This document shows positions 26,465-35,526 of a DNA stretch of 64,000 bases, one piece after another. The DNA comes from CAVUDO01 sp963740255 (GTDB lineage Bacteria > Actinomycetota > Actinomycetes > Mycobacteriales > Cryptosporangiaceae): assembly GCA_963740255.1 (NCBI GenBank), contig CAVUDO010000002.1, positions 620,001 through 684,000 of the forward strand, read 5' to 3'. The stretch's first letter is position 1. Each line of letters begins with the position of its first letter. The notes under the pieces are model-generated. The model was not told the DNA's origin, ran no database searches, and saw only the letters and a list, made by a program, of their open reading frames with translations. Made by a program: the position numbers and the translations under genes.

Positions 26465-27953
26465 TGCTCGACCAGCTCGCCGACGCGCTGCGCCGCCATC
26501 CCGAACGGCCGGCGCTGCTCGGCCTCACCCGCACCGGCCGCGTCGGCCGTGCGCGCGACCCGGGGCGAGCTGGCCGACCTGGCCGACGGGTACGCAGCGG
26601 CGTTGCACGGCCGTGGACTGCGCGCGGGCGACGACCTGGGCGTCGCCGTCCGGCCGGGGGGTCGCGCGCTGGCGGTGCATGCTGGCGGCGCACCGGCTCG
26701 GCCTGCGCGTCGTCGTGCTCGACCCGTCGGCGGGGCCGGATGTCCTGCTCGCCCGGCTCGGCCGTCGCCCGGCCGGCGCTCGTGCTCGCCGACGCTGCGG
26801 CCCAGGCCGTCGCCGGGTGGGCCCGCCCGCTGGCCCGGCGCGCGCACCTGGCCCTGCCCGACCTGGCCCGGATCGGGCCGGTCGCGACCGTCGGCCGCCG
26901 GCTGCCCGGCTGCGCTCGGGTGCTCCGCCCGCCCGCCGGTGCCGCGGGACGCCTTCCCGACCGGGCCGGGGACGACGGCGACGCCGTCGTGGTGTTCACC
27001 TCCGGCACGACCAGCAGGCCGCGCGCCGTCGTCCACACACGAGCCAGCCTGGACGCCGGCATGCGGGCGGTCGCCGACCTGGTGCGGCCCGAGCCCGACC
27101 AGCCGGTGCTCGGCGGCACGTTCTTCGTGCTCGTCCCGGCGCTGGCGTGCGGGGCGCCGGTGGCACTGCCGGCGCGATCGGGTCGTCGCGTGGCCCGGCA
27201 GCTCGCGCGGCTCCGCCCGCACGCCACCTATCTCACCCCGCCGCAGGTGCGCGCGGCGCTGGCCGCGTCGGCCCGGTTCGCCGGCCGGGTCTGGATGGGG
27301 TCGGCGCCGGTCAGTGCGGGTCTGCTCGCCCGGGTGCGACGGGCCGGTGCGGCGCAGGCGTGGGGCGTCTACGCGCTCACCGAACTGTTCCCGGCGGCCG
27401 CGGTGGAGGCCGCGGAGAAGTCCGCGTTCTCCGGGGACGGCGACCTGGTCGGCGACCTGCTTCCGGGTGTCGAGGCCACGGTGGACGGCGACCGGGCAGC
27501 TGGCTGCTCGCCGGCGCCGCCGCCTGCGACCGCTACCTGGGCGAGCCACCCGCCCGGTGGGTGGCGACCGGCGACCAGGCCCGCCTGGAGCCGCGCGGCG
27601 GCCGCACCCGGGTGGTGCTCGCCGGCCGGGGCAAGGACATGATCCTGCGGGGCGCCGAGAACATCTACCCCGGCCTGTACGAACCGGCCCTGCACGTGCC
27701 GGGCGTCCAGTTGGCCCTGCTGGTCGGCGTGCCGGACGGCGACGGCGACGAGCGGGTGGCGGCGGTGGTCGAGCTCGAACCGGGGGCCGATCCCGGTCGG
27801 GTGCGGACGGCGCTGGACGTGCCGCTGGCCCGGATGGGCGCCGCCCGGCCGGACGCCGTGCTGTTCGCGCCGGTACCGCTGGCGGGGCGGTCCCGCAAGC
27901 CCGACCGGCGGGCCGCGGCCGAGCTCGCCGCCGCGTCCGAGGGCCGGCCGTGA
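26464..27953 (+). CDS. OleC-like AMP-dependent synthetase, frame broken
   Basis: A reconstructed ANL-superfamily protein of about 495 residues. The phosphate loop is FTSGTTSRPRAVVHTR near 180, then YALTELFPAAAVE (A5 region) near 300, WVATGDQARLEP (A7 Asp) near 360 and GRGKDMILRGAENIYPGLYEP (A8) near 380; a C-terminal domain ends in SRKPDRRAAAEL with the likely catalytic Lys. OleC uses ATP to close beta-hydroxy acids to beta-lactones. Breaks lie near 26545, 26683, 26770 and 27497. The start overlaps the preceding stop (TGATG). A fatty acyl-AMP/CoA ligase is the alternative. Confidence 0.72.
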
Positions 27954-28792
27954 ACCGGCTGCAGGCGCTGGCCAGCCCGCTGCGGTCCCGCGCGGACGCC
28001 GTGTCGGCGCCGCTGCGGCCGGGGTGGGACCGCGTGATGGTGGCCCACCGGCGCTACACCTCGGCCAACGGCGACGCGCTCGCCGGCTCGTTGACGTACG
28101 CGCTGCTGGTCGGTGCCGCACCGGCGGTCCTGCTCGTGTCGGTGGTCCTGTCGACCGTCGGCACCGCCGGGGAGGCTGTCCGCGGCACCTTGCGGGACGC
28201 TGCCGACGTGCTGCTGCCCGCCGAGGTGGCGCACGCCGTGGGACTGATCCGGCCGGGATCCGCGGTGGTCGGGGTGTCCCTGCTCGTGCTGCTGGTCTGG
28301 ACGTCGCTGCGGCTGGTGCGCGCCACCCGGACGGCGGTGCGTGCGATGTGTGGGCAGAACGCGGGCAGCGGCAACCCGGTGTTCGACGCGGCCCGCGACG
28401 CCCTGCTGGGGGTCCTGCTGCTGGCGGCCGGTGCGGTGCTGGTGCTGGTCGTCGCGGTGGCGGCTGCCGGGCACTGGTGGGCTGCCGCGGTCGCGGCGCC
28501 CGCTGTCTGGCTGTTCTGCGTGGGCGTCATGCTCCGCGCCCCGTGGCCCCAGCCCGGACGTCCCACGGTGGGCGCCGCACTGCGCGCGGGGGCGGTGGCC
28601 ACGGCCCTGCTCGCGCTGCTGACCGTCGCGGCCGGGTACTACTTCGCCGCCACGGCCGAGCTGCACGCCAGCGTCTACCCCAGCGTGGGCGCGTTCGTCG
28701 GCGTGCTCGTCTGGAGCAGCCTCGCCTGCCGCGTCCTGCTCCGGGCCACCGCGTGGGCGTCGACCACGCCACCGGAAAGTGCCCGATCGTGA
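27950..28792 (+). CDS. YihY/BrkB-like membrane protein
   Basis: A 280-residue membrane protein resembling the YihY/BrkB family, with six hydrophobic segments (about 45-70, 95-120, 140-170, 175-195, 210-235 and 245-270). The opening RRYTSANGDALAGSLTYALLVGAAPAVLL is family-like. The function of the family is not settled; transport or lipid export has been proposed. The GTG start overlaps the OleC-like stop and its end overlaps the next glycosyltransferase. A role in moving the cluster's lipid product is inference. Confidence 0.65.
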   Translation: MNRLQALASPLRSRADAVSAPLRPGWDRVMVAHRRYTSANGDALAGSLTYALLVGAAPAVLLVSVVLSTVGTAGEAVRGTLRDAADVLLPAEVAHAVGLIRPGSAVVGVSLLVLLVWTSLRLVRATRTAVRAMCGQNAGSGNPVFDAARDALLGVLLLAAGAVLVLVVAVAAAGHWWAAAVAAPAVWLFCVGVMLRAPWPQPGRPTVGAALRAGAVATALLALLTVAAGYYFAATAELHASVYPSVGAFVGVLVWSSLACRVLLRATAWASTTPPESARS

Positions 28793-29583
28793 CCGGGCGC
28801 GATGCCGGGCCGACGCCGACGCCCGCGATGGATCTGTGGGTGGTGGTGCCCGCGTACAACGAGGCCGCGACCATCGCCGGGACGCTGGCCGCCCTGGCGG
28901 CACAGACCGACACCACGTTCGCGGTCGTCGTGGTCGACAACGGCTGCACGGACCGCACCGTCGAGGTGGTACGGCGGTTCGCGGCCACCGCGCCGTACCC
29001 GGTCGAGGTGGTCGCAGAGCGCGAGCGGGGCGCCGGCGCGGCGGCCGACACCGGCTTCCGGTACGCGATCGCGCGCGGCGCGTCGATGCTGGCCCGCACG
29101 GACGCCGACTGCCTGCCGGCGCCGACGTGGGTGGCCACCGCCAGGGCCGCGCTGCGCGGCGGCGCGGAGATGGCCTGCGGGCGCAGCGTGCCGCGCCGCG
29201 ACGAGCATCCCAGCCTGGCCGAGCGGCACGTCCTGCCGGCCGCGATCCGGCTCGCCGCCCTCTACGGCCGCTACCGCGGCGAACACCGGGACGCGCGGTT
29301 CCGGACGCCGTACGTGCTCTGCCACGGCCACAACATCGCGCTGACCGCCGACCTGTACGAACGGTGCGGCGGCGCCGTCCGGGTGCCGCTGCGGGAGCGG
29401 TCCGAGGACGTGGCACTGCTCAACCGCGCCCGGGAGCACAGCGACCGGGTGGTCCGGGTCGAGGACATGGTGGTCGAGAACAGCCTGCGGCGCCTGCGGG
29501 CGTGGGGCCCCCGCCGCACACTGCTCTGGTACTGGGACCGGCGCTACCGGCCCGCCGACGACGCCGAGGCGCACGTCCGGTGA
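28789..29583 (+). CDS. GT2-family glycosyltransferase, second copy
   Basis: A 264-residue intact GT2 protein: LWVVVPAYNEAATIAGTLAALAAQ, VVVDNGCTDRTVEVV, an ERGAGAAADTGFRYAIARGA stretch, ARTDADCLPAPTW with the metal-binding DAD near 103, and ERSEDVALLNRAREH near 205. It is a paralogue of 25730-26464 and gives the reading by which that broken copy can be repaired. GTG 28789 and the stop are each coupled by 4-bp overlaps. No membrane segment is seen, so it acts at the cytoplasmic face. Confidence 0.82.
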   Translation: MTGRDAGPTPTPAMDLWVVVPAYNEAATIAGTLAALAAQTDTTFAVVVVDNGCTDRTVEVVRRFAATAPYPVEVVAERERGAGAAADTGFRYAIARGASMLARTDADCLPAPTWVATARAALRGGAEMACGRSVPRRDEHPSLAERHVLPAAIRLAALYGRYRGEHRDARFRTPYVLCHGHNIALTADLYERCGGAVRVPLRERSEDVALLNRAREHSDRVVRVEDMVVENSLRRLRAWGPRRTLLWYWDRRYRPADDAEAHVR

Positions 29584-30725
29584 GCCGCGCCCGCCGCCGG
29601 GACCGGCGGGTCTACCTGCGGAGCCATCCGGTGCTGTTCGCGCTGCTCGCCGCGGTGCGCCGGCGGCCGGTCACCCGGTTCGGCGGCACGGTGCTGGTGC
29701 ACGGCGCCGACGCGTACCGCGAGGCGCTCACCCGCCTGCCGCTGGACCGCCAGGCCGCCGGGACGACCGGCGGAACCGCCCGCCATCTCGGCACCGGCGA
29801 CCTGCTCTTCGACCAGGAGGGCGGCGCCCACCGTGGCACCCGCCGTTCGCTGGCCGACGACCTGGGCGTGGTCGGGGTGGAACGGCTCCGACCGGTGTGG
29901 CGGGCCGTCCTCGACCGGCGCCTGCGCCCGTTGGCCGCCGGTGCCGAGGTGGACGTCACCGATGTCGCGGTGGAACTCGCGGGAGTCACCGTTGCGGCGC
30001 TGCTGGACCTCGCCGTCGACCCGCGGCTGCTGGCCGACGCCGCCCGCGAAGCGGCCGCGGCGGCGGCGCACGACCACCTCCCGACCGTCCGCGACCTTCC
30101 CGGGGTGCGCCGGCTGGGGCGCGGCGGGCGCGAGCCGACACCAGGCACAGGCACGTCCGCCGGTGGCGCGGCGGCACGGCAGGCCGCGGCGCGGCTCACC
30201 ACGCTGGTCGAGGGGGGCGGGCACGGGGGTCCCGGACTCGCGGCCATGCTGGCCGTCGCCGCGGTGAACACCACGGTGGCGGCCCTGCCGCGGGCCGTCG
30301 CGTGGTGCGCGGACGCCGGGCTCTGGGCCGACGCCGCCTGCGACACCCGGCGGCCGGCACTGGCCGGCGAGCTGTTCCGGGTGCTCGCTCCGGCACCGCT
30401 GCTCCCGAGGGTGGCGGCGGTCGAAGGGGCCGTGGGGGGCTGTCCGGTGCGGGCCGGCGACCGCCTCGTCCTGGTCGCCCGGCACGCGGCCGGCGGCCAC
30501 CGCGGCGAGCCGGACCCGGGCCGTCCAGCCCCGCCGGCGGTCGCCCAGCTGGTGTTCGGCGCAGGCGCGCACGCCTGTCCCGGTGCCCGGCTGGCCCGTG
30601 CCCAACTGGAGGACGTGCTGCTCGCGCTGGCGCCCCACCGTCCGGTCGTGGTCCGGTCCCGCGCCGACCGCCGGTCCGCGCTGCCCGGCTGGGCGTCCCT
30701 CGTCGTCCGGGCCGGCACAGGATGA
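29580..30725 (+). CDS. Compact cytochrome P450
   Basis: A 381-residue P450-like protein. The heme loop FGAGAHACPGARLARAQL near 330-347 carries the thiolate Cys. The K-helix ExxR motif is ELFRVLAP near 263-266, and the I-helix region reads AAVNTTVAALPRAV near 228. A C-helix-like HRGTRRSLADDLG lies near 86. It is somewhat short because the N-terminal beta region is reduced, and a low-complexity Gly/Ala/Arg segment sits before the I-helix. It probably oxidises a lipid intermediate of the cluster, with electron-transfer partners encoded elsewhere. It overlaps both neighbours by 4 bp. Confidence 0.75.
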   Translation: MSRARRRDRRVYLRSHPVLFALLAAVRRRPVTRFGGTVLVHGADAYREALTRLPLDRQAAGTTGGTARHLGTGDLLFDQEGGAHRGTRRSLADDLGVVGVERLRPVWRAVLDRRLRPLAAGAEVDVTDVAVELAGVTVAALLDLAVDPRLLADAAREAAAAAAHDHLPTVRDLPGVRRLGRGGREPTPGTGTSAGGAAARQAAARLTTLVEGGGHGGPGLAAMLAVAAVNTTVAALPRAVAWCADAGLWADAACDTRRPALAGELFRVLAPAPLLPRVAAVEGAVGGCPVRAGDRLVLVARHAAGGHRGEPDPGRPAPPAVAQLVFGAGAHACPGARLARAQLEDVLLALAPHRPVVVRSRADRRSALPGWASLVVRAGTG

Positions 30726-31687
30726 GGCTCGCCGGCGTCCGGCTGGCCGTGACCGGGGCCAGTGGCTTCTGCGGGGCGCAGGTGGCCCGGTCGGCTGCGG
30801 CCGGCGGCGCCGAGGTGTGGTGCCTGGGGCGTCGCCCCGGACCGGTCGGGAGGCACGTGCCCTGGGACGCGGCCCGCGACGTGCCGGACCTCTCCGCGGT
30901 CGACGCGGTCGTCCACCTCGCCGCCGCGGTGGGCGACGACCGGGGCGGCGCCTCGGTCGAGGCCGCCTTCGCGGCGGTGAACGTCGACGGCGCGGCGAGG
31001 CTCCTCGCGGCGGCGGGGAAGCGGCCCGTGGTGTGGGTGAGCAGCGCCAGCGTGTACGACCCCCGGGTGGATCGCAGCCGCGTCGGGGAGGACCACCCGG
31101 TGGGCGGGCAGCTCTCGGCGTACGGCCGCACCAAGGCAGCGGGGGAGCGGCTGGCCCTGGCGGCGGGCGCCGTGGTCCTGCGGCCCCGGGCGGTCTATGG
31201 GCCCGGCGACCGGTACCTGCTGCCCCGCCTGCGCCGGGCGGTCCGCCGCGGGACGGTGGTGCTCCCCGGGCCCGACGTCCCGCTGAGCCTCACTGCGGTG
31301 GAGAACCTCGCCGACGCCTGCCTGGCGGCCTTCGACTGGCCGGCGGGCCCCTACAACATCGCGGATGCCGCGCCCTACTCCCGCGACGAGGTGGTGCGGG
31401 ACGTCCTGGCCGTCGACGGGCCGCGGGTGCGGATCCGGCACGTTCCCGCCGCCCTGGCCACCGCGCTGGCCCGGGCAGTCGAACGGATTCCCACGGGTGC
31501 CGAGCCGGTGCTCACCCGGTACGCCGTCGATCAGCTCGCCCACCCGATCGTGCTCGACCTCAGCCGGGCACTGGCGCAGGGATGGCGGCCCGTCCGGAGC
31601 CTGCCCGAATTCCTGCGCGACCACCGAGCCGACACCGGAGCCGACACCGGGTCGGCAGCGGAGGGGCCAATTAGGCTGGACCGATGA
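30722..31687 (+). CDS. OleD-like NAD-dependent epimerase/reductase
   Basis: A 321-residue extended short-chain dehydrogenase. The nucleotide-binding GASGFCG lies near residue 12, a WVSSASVYDP strand near 98 supplies the Ser, and AYGRTKAAGERLAL near 129 supplies YxxxK. RAVYGPGDRYLLPRL follows. OleD reduces the beta-keto acid made by OleA to a beta-hydroxy acid, the substrate for OleC; that role fits this gene's operon. The ATG start overlaps the P450 stop, and the stop overlaps the next gene. A sugar epimerase is possible given the glycosyltransferases. Confidence 0.72.
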   Translation: MRLAGVRLAVTGASGFCGAQVARSAAAGGAEVWCLGRRPGPVGRHVPWDAARDVPDLSAVDAVVHLAAAVGDDRGGASVEAAFAAVNVDGAARLLAAAGKRPVVWVSSASVYDPRVDRSRVGEDHPVGGQLSAYGRTKAAGERLALAAGAVVLRPRAVYGPGDRYLLPRLRRAVRRGTVVLPGPDVPLSLTAVENLADACLAAFDWPAGPYNIADAAPYSRDEVVRDVLAVDGPRVRIRHVPAALATALARAVERIPTGAEPVLTRYAVDQLAHPIVLDLSRALAQGWRPVRSLPEFLRDHRADTGADTGSAAEGPIRLDR

Positions 31688-32091
31688 CGCCGGCCAGGTC
31701 GCTGCTCGTCGTCGACGCGGCCAACGTGATCGGCGCCCGTCCGGACGGATGGTGGCGCGATCGGGCCGGCGCGGTCCGGCGGCTGCTCCAGGCGCTCGCG
31801 AGGGTCGGGACGGACCGACGCGACGTGCTGCTGGTGGTCGAGGGGGCAGCACGCAAAGGGGTTCCGGCCGGGGTGGTAGACGGCGTCCGGGTGGTCCACG
31901 CTCCGGGGTCCGGCGACGACGAGATCGTCCGGCTCGTCGCCGCGGCGACCGAGGCCGAGCCGGGCAGGCCGGTCACCGTGGTCACCGCCGACCGGGAGCT
32001 GCGCGGACGCGTGGCGGCGCTGGGTACCGATCGGATGGGCCCGGGGACGCTCTGGGAACAGCTCGACCGGGGTCGTCCCGGTGCGGTGTGA
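31684..32091 (+). CDS. Small NYN/PIN-like nuclease domain protein
   Basis: A 135-residue single-domain protein: SLLVVDAANVIGARPDGWWRDRAGAVRRLL, VVHAPGSGDDEIVRLV, VVTADRELRGRV. The acidic residues in VVDAANV, GDDEIV and TADREL match the YacP/NYN (PIN-like) ribonuclease plan. Homologues are often labelled NTP pyrophosphohydrolase without support. ATG 31684 overlaps the epimerase stop; whether it belongs to that operon's function is unknown. Confidence 0.65.
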   Translation: MTPARSLLVVDAANVIGARPDGWWRDRAGAVRRLLQALARVGTDRRDVLLVVEGAARKGVPAGVVDGVRVVHAPGSGDDEIVRLVAAATEAEPGRPVTVVTADRELRGRVAALGTDRMGPGTLWEQLDRGRPGAV

Positions 32092-32166
32092 CACTGTTCG
32101 CGTGCCGCCGCGGGGGAGTGGCAGCATGAACACGACCAGCCCGCCCGCCGCGTGAGAGGAGGCCCG

Positions 32167-32802
32167 GTGCAAGGTCCGCCCGGGCCCGGGCCCGAACCGG
32201 TGGTGGCCGAACGTGCTCCCGCGCCGCTGTCCGATCGCGTGGTCACCCTGCCCAACGCGCTGAGCGCCCTGCGCCTGCTCGGCGTCCCGCTGTTCCTCTA
32301 CCTGTTCCTGGTGGCCGAGGCCGACCTGCCCGCTGTCGCGGTCCTGGTGCTCAGCGGCTTCTCCGACTGGCTGGACGGCCGGCTCGCCCGGGCCTGGGGC
32401 CAGGTCAGCCGGATCGGCCAACTGCTGGACCCGCTCGCCGACCGGCTCTACATCGTGGCCATCGTGGCGGCGTTCGCCGTCCGTGGCCTCATTCCGTGGT
32501 GGTTCGCCGCGCTGCTGCTCGGCCGCGACCTGGTGCTCGCCGCGACGTTGCCGGTCCTGCGGCACCACGGCTACGGACCGCTGCCCGTGCACTTCCTCGG
32601 CAAGGCCGCCACCTTCAACCTGCTCGCGGCGTTCCCGGGAATCCTGCTGGCCGGGGTCGGGGGAGTGGTCGGGACGGTCTTCGGTGCGTTCGGCTGGGCG
32701 TTCGCGATCTGGGGTGCCGGTCTGTACTGGTGGGCCGGTGCCCTCTACCTGCTGCAGTGCGCCCGGCTCGCCGCGGCAGCGCGGCGCGAGGTGCGCGGAT
32801 GA
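32167..32802 (+). CDS. CDP-alcohol phosphatidyltransferase
   Basis: A membrane enzyme of about 211 residues of the CDP-alcohol phosphotransferase family. The full signature D(x2)DG(x2)AR(x8)G(x3)D(x3)D is present at about residues 67-90 (SDWLDGRLARAWG, then GQLLDPLAD). Six hydrophobic helices follow the usual plan. It makes a phospholipid such as phosphatidylglycerol phosphate or cardiolipin from a CDP-diacylglycerol. GTG 32167 lies close after AGGAGG; GTG 32152 is an alternative. It heads the DUF881/Sbp/gcvH group conserved in actinomycetes. Confidence 0.85.
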   Translation: MQGPPGPGPEPVVAERAPAPLSDRVVTLPNALSALRLLGVPLFLYLFLVAEADLPAVAVLVLSGFSDWLDGRLARAWGQVSRIGQLLDPLADRLYIVAIVAAFAVRGLIPWWFAALLLGRDLVLAATLPVLRHHGYGPLPVHFLGKAATFNLLAAFPGILLAGVGGVVGTVFGAFGWAFAIWGAGLYWWAGALYLLQCARLAAAARREVRG

Positions 32803-33782
32803 TCCCGGCCGAGCGGGGCACCGGGTCCGGCTCCGGTGAGCGGGGGCCGACCACCTCGACCATGCTCGCCGACCTGATGAACAACCACCTCGACGGCGGG
32901 TACGAGGCGGCCGCCCGCCGCCGGGAGAGCCGGCAGCCCCCGTCCAGGACGGCGCAGCGCCTCCGTCGCGGCACGGTGCTGTGCTGCCTGGGGCTGATCG
33001 GCCTGATTCTCGCCGTCGCCTACAGCGGGACCGTCGCCGACGCCCCGGACGCCGCCCGCACCCGCGACGCGCTGCTGGACACCGTCCGCCGCCGGGCGGC
33101 CGAGACCGACCGGCTCGGCGACCGCACCCAGCGGCTCCGCGAAACGGTGGCCGACGAGCAGGACGCGGCGCTCGCCGAGGACGCGACCGGCCAGGCGGCC
33201 GCCCGCCGACTGCGGGAGGCCGAGGCGACGGTCGGCCTGGCCGCTGTCCGGGGCCCGGGCGTGGCCGTCGAACTCGCCGACGGACCCCCGCCGACGGACC
33301 CCGTCACCGGTCAGCCCACCGGCGAAGCCGACCTCGGCCGGGTGCAGGACCGCGACCTGCAGGACGTCGTCAACGCCCTGTGGCAGGCCGGCGCGGAGGC
33401 GGTCGCCGTCGACTCCCAGCGGCTGGCGGCCACCTCCACCATCCGATCGGCCGGACAGGCGATCCTGGTGGACTTCCGCCCGGTGGACAGCCCGTACGTG
33501 GTCTCGGCGGTCGGCGATCCCGACGCGCTCTACCGGGCGTTCGTCGACTCGACCACGGCGCGTCGGTTCCGGGGGTACGCGAAGAAGTACAGGATGGGCT
33601 TCGACGTGCGCCGCGAGGACGACATGACCCTCGGCGCCGCGGCCGCTCCGGACCTCCGGTTCGCGCAGGTGCCGCGGGCGGCGACGGCCATGCCGACCAG
33701 TCGCGGCACGCCCGCCTCGGGCGAACCGCCCCCGACCACTCCTGCCGCCCCCACCACCACCCCGACCGGAGGCAATCGTTGA
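32799..33782 (+). CDS. DUF881 membrane protein, first copy
   Basis: A 327-residue DUF881 protein with one membrane segment near 58-77, a predicted coiled coil (about 90-150), then the extracytoplasmic DUF881 domain with GPGVAVELADGPPP, DLQDVVNALWQAGAEAVAVDSQRL and SPYVVSAVGDP. A proline/threonine-rich tail ends it. Role unknown; the gene pair flanking the small basic protein is conserved in actinomycetes and Firmicutes near division genes. It overlaps both neighbours. Confidence 0.85.
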   Translation: MIPAERGTGSGSGERGPTTSTMLADLMNNHLDGGYEAAARRRESRQPPSRTAQRLRRGTVLCCLGLIGLILAVAYSGTVADAPDAARTRDALLDTVRRRAAETDRLGDRTQRLRETVADEQDAALAEDATGQAAARRLREAEATVGLAAVRGPGVAVELADGPPPTDPVTGQPTGEADLGRVQDRDLQDVVNALWQAGAEAVAVDSQRLAATSTIRSAGQAILVDFRPVDSPYVVSAVGDPDALYRAFVDSTTARRFRGYAKKYRMGFDVRREDDMTLGAAAAPDLRFAQVPRAATAMPTSRGTPASGEPPPTTPAAPTTTPTGGNR

Positions 33783-34111
33783 TCCCCGCCCTGGCCCTGA
33801 TCGTCGGGCTGGCGATCGGGCTGTTCTTCGAGCCCACCGTGCCGGCCGCGGTCGAGCCCTACCTGCCGATCGCGGTGGTCGCGGCGCTGGATGCGGTGTT
33901 CGGGGGCATCCGGGCCCGCCTTGACGGGATCTTCGACGACAAGGTGTTCGTGGTCTCGTTCGTGTCCAACGTCCTGGTCGCGGCGTTGATCGTCTTCGTC
34001 GGCGACAAGCTGGGGGTGGGTGGCCAGCTCTCGACCGGGGTGGTGGTCGTCCTCGGTGTCCGCATCTTCGGCAACGTCGCGGCGATCCGTCGGCACCTGC
34101 TGCGCGCATGA
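33779..34111 (+). CDS. Small basic protein (Sbp, DUF1290)
   Basis: A 110-residue membrane protein with three helices (2-18, 22-42, 60-82) and the family stretch EPYLPIAVVAALDAVFGGIRARLDGIFDDKVFVVSFVSN. TTG 33779 overlaps the DUF881 stop and follows GGAGG at 33769-33773, which settles the start. Biochemical function is unknown. Confidence 0.85.
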   Translation: MIPALALIVGLAIGLFFEPTVPAAVEPYLPIAVVAALDAVFGGIRARLDGIFDDKVFVVSFVSNVLVAALIVFVGDKLGVGGQLSTGVVVVLGVRIFGNVAAIRRHLLRA

Positions 34112-35028
34112 CCGGCGACAAGGCCACCGGCCCGACCGAGGAGAACGCGGCGTCCGATCCACGCGATGCCCAGCTGGACGCTGTGGTCGTCGACACGGCG
34201 GCGCCCGGGCAGGAGCCGGCGTCCGATCAGGACGAGCACGCGCCGGACGCCGACCAGGAGTCCGTGGCCGGACCAGCCGGCGGCTCCACGCCGGGACGTC
34301 CGGCCGATGGGCGCCGGTGGCCGCGCCGGCCGTCCCGGACGGGCGCGGCCATCGCGGCCCTCTGCGCGCTGCTCGGTGTCGCGATGGCCGCCCAACTGCG
34401 TAGCACCGAACAGAACTCGGCGCTGCCGACCGCCCGCCAGGAGGACCTGGTGCGGATCCTCGACGAGCTGGAGTCGCGCGACCAACGGCTGCGGTCGGAG
34501 ATCGGCGACCTCGAGGCCCGCCGCCGGGCGATCAACTCCGAGGCGCAGGGTTCGGAGAACGCGCTGGAGGACGTGCGCCGGCGGTCCACCGCGCTGGGCA
34601 TCCTCGCCGGCACCCTCGCGGCCGAGGGGCCCGGCATCGAGGTGTCCGTCGCGCTCGACCCGGAGCAGGGCGAGGGCCGCCGGCCGGCCGAGGTCATGCT
34701 CGACGCGGTGCAGGAACTCCGGGGCGCCGGCGCGGAGGCGATGCAGGTCGCCGGGCGCGACGGCAGGCCCGTGCGGATTGTCGCCTCGACGGCGTTCGTC
34801 GACGTCGGCGACGGCATCGAGGTCGACCGGCAGCGGCTGGCCGGTCCCTACAAGCTCACGGTGATCGGGGACCCGGCCACGATGACGGCCGCGCTCAACA
34901 TCGCCGGCGGTGTGGTCGACATCGTCAAGAGGGCCGGCGGTAACGTGCAGGTCGAGCAGCCGGCGATCGTGGTGGTGGACGCCGTCCGCGCGCTGCGTGC
35001 GCCTCGGTTCGCCAAGCCCGAGTCATGA
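34108..35028 (+). CDS. DUF881 membrane protein, second copy
   Basis: A 306-residue DUF881 protein. The first 70 residues are acidic and probably cytoplasmic; one membrane helix lies near 76-92, then a coiled coil (ARQEDLVRILDELESRDQRLRS onward) and the DUF881 domain (GPGIEVSVALDPEQGEG, QELRGAGAEAMQVAGRDGRPVRI, GPYKLTVIGDPATM). ATG 34108 overlaps the Sbp stop. It is paralogous to 32799-33782. Confidence 0.85.
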   Translation: MTGDKATGPTEENAASDPRDAQLDAVVVDTAAPGQEPASDQDEHAPDADQESVAGPAGGSTPGRPADGRRWPRRPSRTGAAIAALCALLGVAMAAQLRSTEQNSALPTARQEDLVRILDELESRDQRLRSEIGDLEARRRAINSEAQGSENALEDVRRRSTALGILAGTLAAEGPGIEVSVALDPEQGEGRRPAEVMLDAVQELRGAGAEAMQVAGRDGRPVRIVASTAFVDVGDGIEVDRQRLAGPYKLTVIGDPATMTAALNIAGGVVDIVKRAGGNVQVEQPAIVVVDAVRALRAPRFAKPES

Positions 35029-35065
35029 CCGGACGCATCGTCGTGTCGCCCGAGGAAGGAACGCC

Positions 35066-35449
35066 GTGATCCCCGAGGACCTGCGCTACACCACCGGCCA
35101 CGAGTGGATTCGTCCTGCCGGCGAGAGTTCGGTGCGGGTGGGCATCACCAACTTCGCCCAGGACGCGCTCGGGGACATCGTGTTCGTCCAGCTCCCCGAG
35201 TCGGGCACGGCCGTCAGGGCGGGAGACACGCTGGGCGAGATCGAGTCCACCAAGAGCGTCTCGGACCTCTACGCACCGGTGGCCGGCACGGTCACCGGCC
35301 GCAACGACGCGCTGGACACCGCGCCGGAGCTCGTCAACAGCGACCCGTACGGCAGGGGTTGGATGGTCGAGATCGCTCTGGCCGACGCGGCCGAACTCGA
35401 AGGACTCCTCGACGCCGCCGCCTACTCCGAGCTGACGGCCAAGGGCTGA
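35066..35449 (+). CDS. gcvH: Glycine cleavage system H protein
   Basis: A 127-residue lipoyl carrier protein. The lipoylated Lys is in IESTKSVSDLYAP near residue 65, and YTTGHEWIRP and DPYGRGWMVEI are family marks. It shuttles the aminomethyl group between GcvP, GcvT and the lipoamide dehydrogenase. GTG 35066 follows GAGGAAGGA. gcvP lies 3.3 kb downstream under a glycine riboswitch, while no riboswitch is seen before gcvH. Confidence 0.95.
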   Translation: MIPEDLRYTTGHEWIRPAGESSVRVGITNFAQDALGDIVFVQLPESGTAVRAGDTLGEIESTKSVSDLYAPVAGTVTGRNDALDTAPELVNSDPYGRGWMVEIALADAAELEGLLDAAAYSELTAKG

Positions 35450-35526
35450 TCTCGGGCCTGCCAGGATGACCCGCCCGGGCCGCGTTCGTACCGGGCGCTC
35501 CGGGCGCTCCGGGCGCGGTCGTCCGG

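Noticed and set aside
35494..35517. GGGCGCTCC tandem repeat after gcvH as a mobile or regulatory repeat
   Set aside because: Only about two and a half copies in GC-rich spacer; no further evidence.
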